A stretch of DNA of 64,000 bases from Minwuia sp048007105 (GCF_048007105.1 NZ_CP180352.1:1240001-1304000), one strand, 5' to 3'. Shown: positions 16,069 to 25,294, counted from the stretch's first letter. Numbers and translations are program-made. Notes: generated by a model not told the origin, from the letters alone.

Positions 16069-17112
16069 GTGGGCGATCAGGTCCGGAAGAATTTCAAGAT
16101 GCAGGGCCGCGTCTGCGGCGAGATGGGCTCGGATTTCACCCGCCGTCTGCTGCGCATGGCCGGCGACCGGCTGCAGCCGGAATCCGCCGCCGCGCGGCGC
16201 ATTCTGGACTGGCCTGAAGACCGCGTTCTGGACGATGCGCCCGCGCTCCGCTTTGCCGGCGGCCTGCATGCGCTGGCGCTGTCGGGACGCGATTCGGGAC
16301 TGGCCGGATACTGGCCGCCGAACAATCCGCCTGAGGATGACGACGCGCTCTGGTCCGCCGTCGAACGCGCCCTGTCCGCCCATGACGAATTTCTGGACGA
16401 GTTCTTCCAGCACCCGCCCCAGACCAACGAGACCGCCCGCGCGGCCTGCCTGCTGCTGGGCTTTCAGGAGGCGGCGAGGGAGACCGGTCTGCCGCTGCAC
16501 ATGCTGGAGATCGGCGCCAGCGCCGGGCTGAACCAGAACTGGGACCGCTTCCGCTACAATCTGGGCGGCGCGGTCTGGGGGCCGAAGGATTCGCCGGTGC
16601 AGCTCACGCCGGAATGGCGCGGGGCGGCGCCGGAACTGATCGAGGTGCCGAAGGCTGCGACCGCCGCCTGCGATCTGAACCCGCTCAGGGTCACGGATCC
16701 GGAGCAGGCGTTGCGGCTGCGCAGCTATGTCTGGCCCGACCAGCAGGCGCGCATGACCCGGCTCGACGGCGCCATCCGCATCGCGCAGGAGGAAGGCGTC
16801 AGCCTCGCCCGCGCCAACGCCGCCGACTGGCTGGTCTCGACGCTGGCGCTGCGGCCCGGCGCCCGCACGACCGTCGTCTTCCATTCGATCTTCTGGCAGT
16901 ACCTGCCGGCCGAGCATCAGCGCACCATCCGCTCGGCCATCGAGGTCGCCGGCGATCTGGCCGACGACCGCGCGCCGCTCTGCTGGGTCCGGATGGAGCC
17001 CTATGAGGAAGACCGCCACAAGGCCGCGGTCTACTACACGCACTGGCCGGACCCCGAGCGCCGGGTGCTGGCGCTCTGCGACTATCACGGCCGCTGGATC
17101 GAACCGCAGTAG
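16069..17112 (+). CDS. DUF2332 family protein
   Basis: A protein of about 347 residues with the DUF2332 pattern. The central LHMLEIGASAGLNQNWDRFRY resembles the SAM-binding loop of a methyltransferase-like fold. TTVVFHSIFWQYLP and the C-terminal GRWIEPQ follow. Members are uncharacterised; a Rossmann-like fold is likely but no activity can be assigned. Start choice: GTG at 16069 lies five bases after a GGGGGG run; GTG 16063 and ATG 16099 are alternatives. It is divergent from the polyamine operon and followed 80 bases later by the HD-GYP gene. Confidence 0.75.
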   Translation: MGDQVRKNFKMQGRVCGEMGSDFTRRLLRMAGDRLQPESAAARRILDWPEDRVLDDAPALRFAGGLHALALSGRDSGLAGYWPPNNPPEDDDALWSAVERALSAHDEFLDEFFQHPPQTNETARAACLLLGFQEAARETGLPLHMLEIGASAGLNQNWDRFRYNLGGAVWGPKDSPVQLTPEWRGAAPELIEVPKAATAACDLNPLRVTDPEQALRLRSYVWPDQQARMTRLDGAIRIAQEEGVSLARANAADWLVSTLALRPGARTTVVFHSIFWQYLPAEHQRTIRSAIEVAGDLADDRAPLCWVRMEPYEEDRHKAAVYYTHWPDPERRVLALCDYHGRWIEPQ

Positions 17113-17192
17113 CAAGCGCCCGCCGTGTAGGCAGTTCCTTAACGCCTTGGGCCCCAGACTGGCGGATGGGGAACGAGAAGGCGGGCACAATC

Positions 17193-18302
17193 ATGAACAG
17201 AGATGCGCAGACGGGCGGCGCGGAAGTCGTCCTGATTCACGACGGACGACCCTTCGCAGCCAGGCTGTCGGCGCGTCTGGGCGAGCGGTTCCGCATCGGC
17301 ATCTACACGGTCGATGCGCCGCCGCCGCCGGACCGCCACAAGGGCGCCGCGACGGTCTTCAGCCTGGCGGATGCCGAAAGCGGCGGCGCCGCGGTCCGCG
17401 CGACGCTCCGCGCCGAGGATGCCGTCTTCGTCCTTGCCGATGCGCGCCCGCACCAGCGCCAGATGGCCCGCGCCCTGGGCGCCGGCAATGTCTTCGCGGA
17501 GGCCGAGCCCGCCCACCTCATCAACGGCGCCGTCATTCAGGCGGTGAACCAGGCGGTCGAGAGCGCCTGGCAGAACCTTTCCGCCGAGGAACAGCGCGCC
17601 CTGCAGTCGTCGGTGAAGAGCTTCGGCAGCCTGATGACCGCCGGCCGCAACGGCGAGCCGCTGCCGATGGCCGAGATCCACGCGGCCTGCGAGGACATCC
17701 GCGTCGCCCTCGGCGTCTCCGACGTCGACCGCTGGATGAACGCGCTCTCCGGCCATCACGACGGCACCTACCGCCACAGCATGTATGTGTGCGGGGCGCT
17801 GGCCTTCTTCGCCCACGAGATCGGCATCAAGGGCAGCGACCTGATGGACCTGACCACGGGCGGCTTCCTGCACGATGTCGGCAAGTCGCGCATCCCGCTG
17901 GCGATCCTGGACAAGCCGGGCAAGCTGGACGAGGCCGAATGGGAGACCATGAAGGGCCACCCGGGCTTCTCCCGCGAGATCATGCTGAGGGAGCACGGGC
18001 TGGAGGAGCGGATCGTCCGCATGGCCGTGCATCACCACGAGAAGCTGGACGGCACCGGCTATCCGGACGCGCTGTCATCGGCGCAGATCGACGACCCGAC
18101 GCGGCTGACCGCCATCGCCGACGTCTATGCCGCGCTCACCGAGGAGCGCGCCTACAAGCCGGCCATGCCGAAGGAGAAGGCGTTCGGGATCATGTCCAGC
18201 TTCAAGGGCCATCTGGACATGGACCTGCTGAGCCGATTCCGCGAGTTCATGCTGGACTCGTCCAGGGAGACGGCCGCGGCGCCGGCGAAGCTCAGCGCCT
18301 GA
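17193..18302 (+). CDS. HD-GYP domain protein, probable c-di-GMP phosphodiesterase
   Basis: About 369 residues (378 if ATG 17166 is used). The C-terminal two-thirds is an HD-GYP domain: HDVGK, the following metal-ligand histidines (GHPGFSREIM; VHHHEK), then LDGTGYPD containing the diagnostic GYP, and ADVYAALTEERAYKPA. These residues hydrolyse c-di-GMP to pGpG or GMP. Residues 1-125 look like a receiver-type domain but lack an obvious phospho-acceptor pattern. It probably lowers c-di-GMP and so affects motility or attachment. It converges on the DUF6544-like gene. Confidence 0.85.
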   Translation: MNRDAQTGGAEVVLIHDGRPFAARLSARLGERFRIGIYTVDAPPPPDRHKGAATVFSLADAESGGAAVRATLRAEDAVFVLADARPHQRQMARALGAGNVFAEAEPAHLINGAVIQAVNQAVESAWQNLSAEEQRALQSSVKSFGSLMTAGRNGEPLPMAEIHAACEDIRVALGVSDVDRWMNALSGHHDGTYRHSMYVCGALAFFAHEIGIKGSDLMDLTTGGFLHDVGKSRIPLAILDKPGKLDEAEWETMKGHPGFSREIMLREHGLEERIVRMAVHHHEKLDGTGYPDALSSAQIDDPTRLTAIADVYAALTEERAYKPAMPKEKAFGIMSSFKGHLDMDLLSRFREFMLDSSRETAAAPAKLSA

Positions 18303-18314
18303 CTCCCGTGGTGC

Positions 18315-19160
18315 CTACCCAAGTGCGACCAGCGACGTGACCTTCGCCCGGTAGAACGGGAAGTAGTCCGGCGTTCCGAAGTGGTTGCCGCCCTCGACGG
18401 ACAGGGGCAGGCGGTAGCCGTCCTTCTCCTCGAAGTCCGACGGCACGCCCCCGAAAGGCTGCAGCCGGTAGACGCGCCCCGGATTCTCGTTGCTCCAACG
18501 CTGGATGCAGACCGTCAGCGGCCGGCCGTCATCGGCGACGACGATGTCCACGGCCTGGCTCAGTCCGTGCGCCGACACCACGGCCCGCGCCGTGTCCGGT
18601 CCCGCCTCCGACCATGTCACGCCGGGTCCGGGCAGAAGGGCCGCCGGCGTCCAGAAGGCGGCCTCGGCGACGACCCTGCCGAAGGCGGACCGGAAGTGAT
18701 CCGGGTTTCCGGAGACGCGGGCGACGGGCACGAGCCCGAAGAGCCGGAACCGCGACCATGACCCCTCCGGCAGCATGGCGTCGGTGCCGGAGATCGCGCC
18801 GGCGCCCATGCGCCAGACCAGCCCCGCGGGACAGGCCAGAACCTGATCGGCCACGAACGGCCTGTATCCCGGCTTCTCGCGCGTGCCCAGGCCGATCTCG
18901 CCCCGAAGGCCAAGGGAGACCGCCCGGTGAAGTGGCGCGCCGGGGCGGATCATGTATCCGAAGTAGCGGCGCGCAGGCTCCGGCAGGTGCCCGACCATGG
19001 CGGGGTCGAAGCGGGCGCCGCCAGGCGGGGATGATACCGACAGCGATCGCCAGGCTGCCGCGTCTCGGCGCCGGTCGGCCAGGCGCAGCAGCAGCAGTGC
19101 GCCCGCGGCCGCGACGCCGGCCGATCCCGCCGCCCACAATACTGTCTGGAGGATGCTCAC
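18315..19160 (-). CDS. DUF6544-like membrane-anchored protein
   Basis: A 281-residue protein with one N-terminal membrane segment (about residues 5-26) and a soluble domain. LPEPARRYFGYMIRPGAPLHRAVSLGLRGE is the recognisable family segment of DUF6920/DUF6544 proteins, whose function is unknown. Tryptophan and glycine motifs in PEGSWSRFRLFGLVPVAR and the C-terminal FPFYRAKVTSL are also shared with that family, to my recollection. The gene lies alone, head-away from tRNA-Arg. No catalytic residues are recognised. Confidence 0.6.
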   Translation of the reverse strand: MSILQTVLWAAGSAGVAAAGALLLLRLADRRRDAAAWRSLSVSSPPGGARFDPAMVGHLPEPARRYFGYMIRPGAPLHRAVSLGLRGEIGLGTREKPGYRPFVADQVLACPAGLVWRMGAGAISGTDAMLPEGSWSRFRLFGLVPVARVSGNPDHFRSAFGRVVAEAAFWTPAALLPGPGVTWSEAGPDTARAVVSAHGLSQAVDIVVADDGRPLTVCIQRWSNENPGRVYRLQPFGGVPSDFEEKDGYRLPLSVEGGNHFGTPDYFPFYRAKVTSLVALG

Positions 19161-19275
19161 GCCGGGAACATACCGGACGGCTGGCGGCGCGTCCCGGACG
19201 GTGCGGCTTGCCCGGCCCCGCCAGAAGCGCGATTGCAGCGCGGCGCAGTTTCGGTTATCTCAGGCGTTCCGGCGA

Positions 19276-19352
<77 letters not shown>

Positions 19353-19529
19353 TTTTCCAACATCTCTGCTGTATGGCTTCGAACTCGCCAGTCGATATCG
19401 TCGTCCGGTGACACCTCATGATTGCATAATTGAATGTTTGACAATCTACAATATGTTCTTATCTTGTTCGCTTCAATGTTCTAGATTTCGTGGCGGTGTC
19501 GATATAGCCTGCCATATGTGGAGGTGAGC

Positions 19530-20675
19530 ATGAGACGAACGGCGATTGATCTCTTCTGTGGGGCTGGCGGGCTCTCGGAAGGATTCCGGCAGGCCGGTTT
19601 CCATGTACTAGCCGGCAACGATATTGACGAGGCTGCCGGGCGGACCTATGCGGCCACACACCCTGAAGCGGTATTCTTGGGGGGGGCAATTCAGGATATC
19701 GCACCTGAGATGTTGCTGGACGCGGCGGGCCTCAAAGTCGGCGAGTTGGATGTGCTTATCGGCGGCCCGCCCTGCCAAGCGTATTCGGTCTACAACCATC
19801 AACGTGGTCTGCACGATGATCGGGCCAATCTATTTCGGGAGTATCTGCGGCTTGTTGAAGGCCTGCAGCCGAAGTGGGTGGTGATGGAGAATGTCACCGG
19901 TATCATTTCCATTGCCAACGGCTCCATCGTCGACACGATCAAGGCCAAGTTCGGCGAGTTGGGATACCGGGTTGAGCACATGGTTCTGAAGGCGGAAGAT
20001 TTCGGTGTCCCGCAGGAGCGACGGCGTATCTTCTTCATCGGCACAAGAACAGATGCCGAAATACAGTTCCCGGCACCGACACATGGACAATATGGCACGC
20101 CGTTTACGACTGTTTGGGATGCCATAGGTGACCTGCCGTTCGTCGAGAATGGTGAGGATCCGGGTGTGACCTCATACGCAGCGTCTCCCAAGGGTTGGTA
20201 TCAGCATTATGTTCGCGGCAACGCAGTTGAGTTGCACAACCATTCCGCCCCTAAGCTCGGTCAAGTGAATCTCGACCGTCTGCGGCATATTCCGGAGGGC
20301 GGATCGTGGAGAGACATTCCCTTCGACATGTTGCCTGCAGGCATGAAGAAGGCCAAGCGCAGCGATCATACGAAGCGGTATGGCAGGATGCGACGCCATG
20401 GCCTTTCTTGCACGGTCCTTACCAAATGCGACATTCACTGGGGGGCCTACATCCATCCTATTCAGAACCGGGCCATCACGGTTCGCGAAGCCGCGCGGCT
20501 CCAAAGCTTCCCTGACTGGTTCAAATTCGTTGGATCCAAGACTGAACAGTACGTTCAGGTGGGCAATGCGGTGCCACCGCTTTTGGGTCGCAACGTGGCA
20601 GAAGCTATAGTTCGGGCGTCAGAGATTCGCCACGGAGCCAGTCCGGGTGAGTTAGAGGGGAGCGTAGCGGCCTGA
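19530..20675 (+). CDS. DNA (cytosine-5-)-methyltransferase
   Basis: A 381-residue C5 methyltransferase. Motif I is IDLFCGAGGLSEGF (residues 6-19). Motif IV is GGPPCQAYS, with nucleophile Cys82. Motif VI is VMENV, motif VIII ERRRIFFIG, and motif X EQYVQVGNAVPPLLG near the C-terminus. The variable region between VIII and IX sets the target. It protects host DNA against the linked endonuclease. The ATG at 19530 has GGAGG five bases upstream. Methylcytosine deamination would create T:G mismatches, which fits the linked vsr gene. Confidence 0.95.
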   Translation: MRRTAIDLFCGAGGLSEGFRQAGFHVLAGNDIDEAAGRTYAATHPEAVFLGGAIQDIAPEMLLDAAGLKVGELDVLIGGPPCQAYSVYNHQRGLHDDRANLFREYLRLVEGLQPKWVVMENVTGIISIANGSIVDTIKAKFGELGYRVEHMVLKAEDFGVPQERRRIFFIGTRTDAEIQFPAPTHGQYGTPFTTVWDAIGDLPFVENGEDPGVTSYAASPKGWYQHYVRGNAVELHNHSAPKLGQVNLDRLRHIPEGGSWRDIPFDMLPAGMKKAKRSDHTKRYGRMRRHGLSCTVLTKCDIHWGAYIHPIQNRAITVREAARLQSFPDWFKFVGSKTEQYVQVGNAVPPLLGRNVAEAIVRASEIRHGASPGELEGSVAA

Positions 20676-20710
20676 TCGAAGGGTGACGCTCTCTTCTGAG
20701 AGGAGAGCGC

Positions 20711-21646
20711 ATGGCAAAGCGTCAAATCCGCAAGGTGTCCTATGGCATCGCAGAGCTATACGGCGAGCGGTTCAATGCAATATCGAATGACAGACGGATT
20801 GAGCTGCTCGATTCAAAGTCACCGCCAGATTGCCCGCATTTGGTGAGCTTCCCTCGCCTGGCTCCCATCGATCAGAAGTCCAAGTTGCCTAAGACCCAAT
20901 GCAGCAAGAAGGGAGGCGTATGCTCTCTTCGAAGCTACATCGACGGTAGTGATGGGCAAAAATTTGGCGACATAACAACGACTTGTCCGAAGCGGTTCTA
21001 TCAAGACGGGCGGGTCTTCAAGCGCATCGGCGGGTTGCTTTTTGACAATGAGGACGCACTTATTATCAACGAGGTGCCATTCCTGAAGCGGAACGACGGA
21101 TCTGGCAGCGAAGCTGAAGATACAGGGACCAAGACCGTCGGAAAGATAGACATGGTGATGGTCGACGATTCCACGGGCCGACTGGATTGGTGTGCCGTGG
21201 AACTCCAGGCTGTGTATTTCTCTGGTGCCGAAATGTCGAAGGACTATTCGGTCATCCGAAAGCACTCTGGTAACGGGGTTCCTCAGCCTGGCGGGAATCG
21301 CCGCCCCGATTTTCGAAGTTCAGGCCCGAAGCGCCTAATGCCTCAGCTGCAGACCAAAGTTCCCACGTTAAGGCGTTGGGGCAAAAAGATGGTGGTCGTG
21401 GTCGATCGGCCATTCTTCGATGCGCTCGGAGCGATGGACGCGGTTCCTCACATCTCAAACTGCGACATCATATGGTTCATCGTCAGATATGAGGAAACGG
21501 ACGGCGCATTCGGTGCCGAGCTAGTTGTCGATGACATTAGGTTCACTACGCTCGAACGGGCGGTCGAGGGGTTGACCGCAGGCACGCCGACAACACTTCC
21601 AGAGTTCGAAGAAGGCATTATCAAGAAGCTCGGAATTGCCGACTGA
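20711..21646 (+). CDS. NotI-family type II restriction endonuclease
   Basis: A 311-residue protein with the hallmarks of the NotI family. Four cysteines (C41, C64, C71, C92, in CPHL, TQCSKK, GVCSL and TTCPKRF) match the structural iron-binding Cys4 site. The PD-(D/E)XK active site reads KIDMVMV (D147) followed by CAVELQAVY (E164, Q166), the D...ExQ arrangement of NotI. It should cut a GC-rich palindrome unless methylated by the neighbouring C5 enzyme. It lies 35 bases after the methyltransferase, and its end overlaps vsr. Exact recognition sequence unknown. Confidence 0.85.
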   Translation: MAKRQIRKVSYGIAELYGERFNAISNDRRIELLDSKSPPDCPHLVSFPRLAPIDQKSKLPKTQCSKKGGVCSLRSYIDGSDGQKFGDITTTCPKRFYQDGRVFKRIGGLLFDNEDALIINEVPFLKRNDGSGSEAEDTGTKTVGKIDMVMVDDSTGRLDWCAVELQAVYFSGAEMSKDYSVIRKHSGNGVPQPGGNRRPDFRSSGPKRLMPQLQTKVPTLRRWGKKMVVVVDRPFFDALGAMDAVPHISNCDIIWFIVRYEETDGAFGAELVVDDIRFTTLERAVEGLTAGTPTTLPEFEEGIIKKLGIAD

Positions 21647-22067
21647 CCGTTTCTCAAATGTTGAGCCAACGCGTTCGCGCAACATGGCCTCGATATCATC
21701 AAAGGATACAAAGCCTGAGATGATAGTGCGGAGGATTGTCCGACGACTCGGCTATTCGGGCTACCGGCTCCACAGAAAGGACCTTCCGGGCAAACCGGAT
21801 CTGGCTTTCATCGGACGACGGAAAGCGGTCTTCGTCCATGGATGCTTTTGGCATCAGCACAGTAATCCCTTATGCAAGCGCAGCCACGTCCCACAATCCA
21901 GACTCGAATACTGGGAACCGAAGCTGATCCGCAACCGGGAACGGGACCGCAAGAACATCGAAAGCTTGGAAACAAGAGGCTGGCGAATTCTTACTGTGTG
22001 GGAGTGTCAGACCAAGGACCTGAATTCACTGAGCGAGAAACTACTCAAATTCCTATCTGATCAGTAG
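21636..22067 (+). CDS. vsr: Very short patch repair endonuclease Vsr
   Basis: A 143-residue protein that nicks 5' of T in T:G mismatches arising from 5-methylcytosine deamination. The N-terminal TRSRNMASISSKDTKPE helix that embraces DNA is intact. The catalytic region LPGKPDLAF (Asp55) and the zinc/active-site stretch VFVHGCFWHQH follow. The start appears to be TTG at 21636, overlapping the endonuclease stop: starting at the later ATG (21684) would delete the conserved TRSRNM helix. Overlap implies co-translation within the cassette. Confidence 0.9.
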   Translation: MPTDRFSNVEPTRSRNMASISSKDTKPEMIVRRIVRRLGYSGYRLHRKDLPGKPDLAFIGRRKAVFVHGCFWHQHSNPLCKRSHVPQSRLEYWEPKLIRNRERDRKNIESLETRGWRILTVWECQTKDLNSLSEKLLKFLSDQ

Positions 22068-22146
22068 AATTGCCCTTGTTTTCGGCTCTCTTAAAGCATG
22101 AACGCCGTAGGATAGGGTTTATTGAAGCAACGACGAATATGCCGCG

Positions 22147-22947
22147 TCAATTTCCTCGAAACACCGCTTCCCGCTTTTCCATGAAGGCCTTCATGCCTTC
22201 CTTCTGGTCCTCGGTCTGCATCAGCGGCAGCAGCTGCAGGTAGACGTGGTGGACATGCTCGGCGAAGGGTTCGCTGAGGCCCATGCGCATCATCCGTTTC
22301 GCTGCCTGCACGGCCAGCGGGGCGGAGCCTGCCATCTCGGCGGCGAGGGTGGCGGCGGCTTTGTCCAGGGCCTCCGGCTCGTGCACCGCCGAGACCAGCC
22401 CCATTTCCAGGCTCTCTTCGGCGCTCAGCGTCCGGCCGGTGAAGATCAGTTCCGCCGCCTTCGCCCAGCCCAGCATCCGGGGCAGCAGCCAGGTGCCGCC
22501 GCTTTCGGGGACGATGCCGCGTTTCGTGAAGGCTGCCGAGAGCTTGGCCTTCGACGACATCAGCCGGATGTCGCAGCCCATGGCCATGTCGAAACCGTAG
22601 CCCGCCGCCGAGCCGTTCAGCACGCAGAGCGTCGGCTTGTCCATCTCGTGCAGCACCGTGGGCGGCGCGTTGCGCAGGTCGATGGTGGTGCGCACCGGGG
22701 CGTCGGGGTCCAGGATCCCGCGGCTGCCGCCGCTCTCGTCGCGGCGCAGGTCCAGCCCGGCACAGAAGGCGCGGCCGGTGCCGGTCAGCACCACGACGCG
22801 GACTTCCGGATCGTCCCGTGCGTCCAGCAGCCGCGCCGAGACCGCCTCCAGCATGGCCCGCGAGATGGTGTTCATCCGCTCGGGGCGGTTCAGCGTGATG
22901 GTCGCGACGTGGTCGCGGACCGCGTAGAGGACTTCGGCGTCGGCCAT
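22147..22947 (-). CDS. Enoyl-CoA hydratase/isomerase family protein
   Basis: A 266-residue crotonase-family protein. Oxyanion-hole segments are FCAGLDLRRDE (about residues 62-72) and LNGSAAGYGFDMAMGCDIRLMS. FTKRGIVPESGGTWLLPRMLG carries the Glu used for water activation. The reaction is hydration of a trans-2-enoyl-CoA or a related isomerisation. GGAG precedes the ATG at 22947. It is second in a two-gene unit with the transglutaminase-like gene. A longer open frame upstream in the same phase overlaps that gene and is not coding. Confidence 0.88.
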   Translation of the reverse strand: MADAEVLYAVRDHVATITLNRPERMNTISRAMLEAVSARLLDARDDPEVRVVVLTGTGRAFCAGLDLRRDESGGSRGILDPDAPVRTTIDLRNAPPTVLHEMDKPTLCVLNGSAAGYGFDMAMGCDIRLMSSKAKLSAAFTKRGIVPESGGTWLLPRMLGWAKAAELIFTGRTLSAEESLEMGLVSAVHEPEALDKAAATLAAEMAGSAPLAVQAAKRMMRMGLSEPFAEHVHHVYLQLLPLMQTEDQKEGMKAFMEKREAVFRGN

Positions 22948-22979
22948 GGCCGCTCTCCTTCCAGATGACGTCGGGGGCG

Positions 22980-23654
22980 TCAGGCGGTCTCGCGCGCGAC
23001 TTCGGCGTCGAAGTCGCCGGCGGTGCTGTTGGCGCGGTCGCGCCAGTGCGGGTAGTGCTCGACGAAGGTGGCGATCATCCGATCCAGCGGCGGTTCGGCG
23101 AACTCGCCGCGATAGTTCAGATATTCCATGTGCCGGTTCCCGGCCTTGTCGATCGGGTGATAGATCGAATCCGCCGTGCCGTCCCATTCCAGCGGCTTCA
23201 GCCCGAACCTGTCGCAGAGCTCGACGTTGAAGGCGGGAGTCGACTTGATCCACTGCCCGTCGATCAGGGTCGAGGTGTAGCCGTGCCAGTAGAAGATGTC
23301 GGTCTTCATCCGCTCCCGCATCTTCTCGGTCGACATGTGGTTGCGCACGTCGGCGAAGCCGAGCCGGGCGGGTACGCCGGCGGCGCGGCAGGCGGCGGCC
23401 ATCAGGATCGCCTTGGAGACGCACCAGCCGCGCCCCTCGGCCAGCACGCGGGTCGCGCGCAGCCCCTCGACATCCAGCGCCGAGGTGTAGGGGTCGTAGC
23501 GGAAGCCGTCGCGCACGGCGTAGTAGATCTGCACCGCCTTCTCGCGGATCGACGCGTCCGGATCGTGGTTCGCCCGGGCGAAGGCGACGATGTCCGGATG
23601 CCCGCTCTCGACGGTCGGCCCGGGCGTCAGAAAGGCTGTGAGATCTTCGGTCAT
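22980..23654 (-). CDS. Transglutaminase-like cysteine-protease-fold protein
   Basis: A 224-residue protein with the transglutaminase-like core. The nucleophile Cys lies in EGRGWCVSKAILMAAACRAAG; the His is in FYWHGYTSTLIDGQWIKSTPAFN, where the usual third-residue Asp is replaced by Ser/Thr. FRYDPYTSAL is the typical N-terminal entry. Bacterial members act as peptidases or amidases, and no substrate is evident. The ATG at 23654 is preceded by GGAGG. It is followed 32 bases later by enoyl-CoA hydratase. Confidence 0.75.
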   Translation of the reverse strand: MTEDLTAFLTPGPTVESGHPDIVAFARANHDPDASIREKAVQIYYAVRDGFRYDPYTSALDVEGLRATRVLAEGRGWCVSKAILMAAACRAAGVPARLGFADVRNHMSTEKMRERMKTDIFYWHGYTSTLIDGQWIKSTPAFNVELCDRFGLKPLEWDGTADSIYHPIDKAGNRHMEYLNYRGEFAEPPLDRMIATFVEHYPHWRDRANSTAGDFDAEVARETA

Positions 23655-23751
23655 GGCGTCCTCCCGCATTTGCCCGGCAGTGTAGGGTGGCCACGTCCCA
23701 GGCGACAGCTACCAGACGCCAAAATGCTGCCCGGAGATCGTCCCGATGCCT

Positions 23752-23791
23752 CACCGGAAATGTCCGGCTCGACGGGTTGACACCGGAAATG
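23752..23791. repeat. Two 11-bp direct repeats upstream of the lipoprotein gene
   Basis: CACCGGAAATG occurs at 23752-23762 and 23781-23791, 29 bases start to start, in the divergent region between the transglutaminase-like and lipoprotein genes. A regulator site is possible. Confidence 0.3.
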
Positions 23792-23839
23792 AGCTGCGAC
23801 AGGACTCGGCCATTGTCCAAGTGATCGAGGGAGGTATTT

Positions 23840-24220
23840 GTGCCTTTGGTTCGTAGAGTTCTGGCATTTGTCTGGGCAGGTATATTGATAATGGCGCTTG
23901 CGGCCTGTCAGACGACGCAAGACAATGCCGAACGTGCCCAGCTTGATAGGAATGAAGTCAGTGCATTGTTTATTGGAACGCCCTGGCACGGACCCAGCGG
24001 TGCATTCCTGTTCAGAGACAGTGGTACCTATACATACAAGGACTTCCACAGTGCGACGCCGCGGGGCACCTGGGAATATGAGATGAACGCCGCCGGCACG
24101 CTGGAAGGCCAGACCACCGACTACACCTTCTACAGGCGTGCAGACGGCAGCTACGAGTATTTTCACAGCCGTTCCGGGAAATTCTATCCGGCGACCCCGA
24201 ACCAGCCGCCATTCCTGTGA
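23840..24220 (+). CDS. Small predicted lipoprotein
   Basis: A 126-residue protein with a type II signal: MPLVRRVLAFVWAGILIMALAAC, with lipobox LAAC and lipid-bearing Cys23. The mature part is Thr/Tyr/Gly-rich with repeated aromatic beta-strand-like segments (GTYTYKDFHSATPRGTWEYEM) and ends PPFL; it resembles small lipocalin- or DUF995-like beta proteins but I cannot assign a family. The GTG start at 23840 has GAGGGAGG just upstream. The domain probably faces the periplasm. Confidence 0.65.
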   Translation: MPLVRRVLAFVWAGILIMALAACQTTQDNAERAQLDRNEVSALFIGTPWHGPSGAFLFRDSGTYTYKDFHSATPRGTWEYEMNAAGTLEGQTTDYTFYRRADGSYEYFHSRSGKFYPATPNQPPFL

Positions 24221-24328
24221 CCGACTGAACGCCTGCCCTGTGCGGCGGCATTGCCGAACCCGTCGCGATGAAGTCCCACGCGACCGGTACGGCAATACGG
24301 AGATCATCGAGACAGATAACCGTTCTGC

Positions 24329-25294
24329 TTGACCTTTCACCAGCCGGACAAACGCCGCAACCATACGGTGGCGGAAAGGGCCGTGTGCGCCACGATGCTG
24401 ACGTTCTGCCTCGCAATGGCTGCCTGTACGGGGAAGCCGCCCCAGACGGTATTTGAACCGGTCGCGGCCAGCATCAGATCCACTCCGCTCTGGATCGATA
24501 CCGATATGGTCTCGCGTTCCAATCAGACTGCCGACATCGATGATGTCCTGGCGGTTCGGATGATCCTGAATGCCCGCCTCGCGGTTGAAGGTCTGTCCAC
24601 CGCGAGCGGCAACGCCTCCGCCGCCGCGACGTGGGAAAGCGCGCGCCGGGAGTTCCGGGATCTTCCGCTCCATCGTGGAAGGCCGGGGACGTCCTGTCGC
24701 AATCCGGCGGTCGCGGGGCTGCTGAAGGCGCTTCGTCAGGGATCACTGACCGTGCTCGCTCTCGGGTCGCTCACCAATATCGCGCAGGCGATACGCTGCG
24801 ACCGCAATGCAGCCTCACGCATCGACCGCGTCGTCGCTGTGGCGGGCCGGCGTCCGGGCGAAGCCTTTCGTCTGGGCGAGGGTCTCTGGGATCGGGAACT
24901 GAGAGATCTGAACTACGAAACCGATCGCGACGCATTCAGAACGGTCCTCGAATCCGGTGTGCCGCTTCATCTGGTCCCGTTCGCGGCCGGCAATCAGATC
25001 CGGCTCGACTTCGCTGACCTGCGGACGCTTCCGGACCGGCTGCGCGACCGGGCCTGGAGCTGGATGCTGATCCTCTGGTTCGTGGGCGGCGGCGCCACGC
25101 TGCCAGCCTTCGACCAGGCGGCCGCATCCTATCTCATCTGGCCGCATCTCTTCCGCTGCTCCGACGTGAGCATCGAAGCCGGCGACGATCTCTTGCTGCA
25201 CGAATCCATGGGTCATCGGGATTCCACCTCCAAGGTGTGCATGCCGCGCCGTGCGTCCCGCCTGAAGCGGGTCTTGCTGAGGTTGCATCGATAG
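24329..25294 (+). CDS. Exported nucleoside-hydrolase-like protein
   Basis: Up to 321 residues. The core resembles the inosine-uridine nucleoside hydrolase fold: LWIDTDMVSRSNQTADIDDVLAVRMIL (metal-binding Asp cluster, normally DTDPGIDDALAL, here with an insertion), LTVLALGSLTNIAQAIR, and a distal histidine region. MLTFCLAMAACTG looks like a lipoprotein signal with MAAC, so the enzyme is probably periplasmic. The start is uncertain: TTG 24329, GTG 24368 or ATG 24395; the last two put the signal near the N-terminus. The degenerate first motif leaves activity uncertain. Confidence 0.6.
   Translation: MTFHQPDKRRNHTVAERAVCATMLTFCLAMAACTGKPPQTVFEPVAASIRSTPLWIDTDMVSRSNQTADIDDVLAVRMILNARLAVEGLSTASGNASAAATWESARREFRDLPLHRGRPGTSCRNPAVAGLLKALRQGSLTVLALGSLTNIAQAIRCDRNAASRIDRVVAVAGRRPGEAFRLGEGLWDRELRDLNYETDRDAFRTVLESGVPLHLVPFAAGNQIRLDFADLRTLPDRLRDRAWSWMLILWFVGGGATLPAFDQAAASYLIWPHLFRCSDVSIEAGDDLLLHESMGHRDSTSKVCMPRRASRLKRVLLRLHR

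Larger units (their letters stand above)
19353..22146. other. Lower-GC restriction-modification island next to tRNA-Arg
   Basis: Between the tRNA 3' end and the enoyl-CoA hydratase gene, base composition is clearly less GC-rich than on either side, and all three genes belong to one R-M cassette. No integrase and no copy of the tRNA 3' end at the distal boundary were found, so the insertion mechanism is not visible. Confidence 0.65.
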
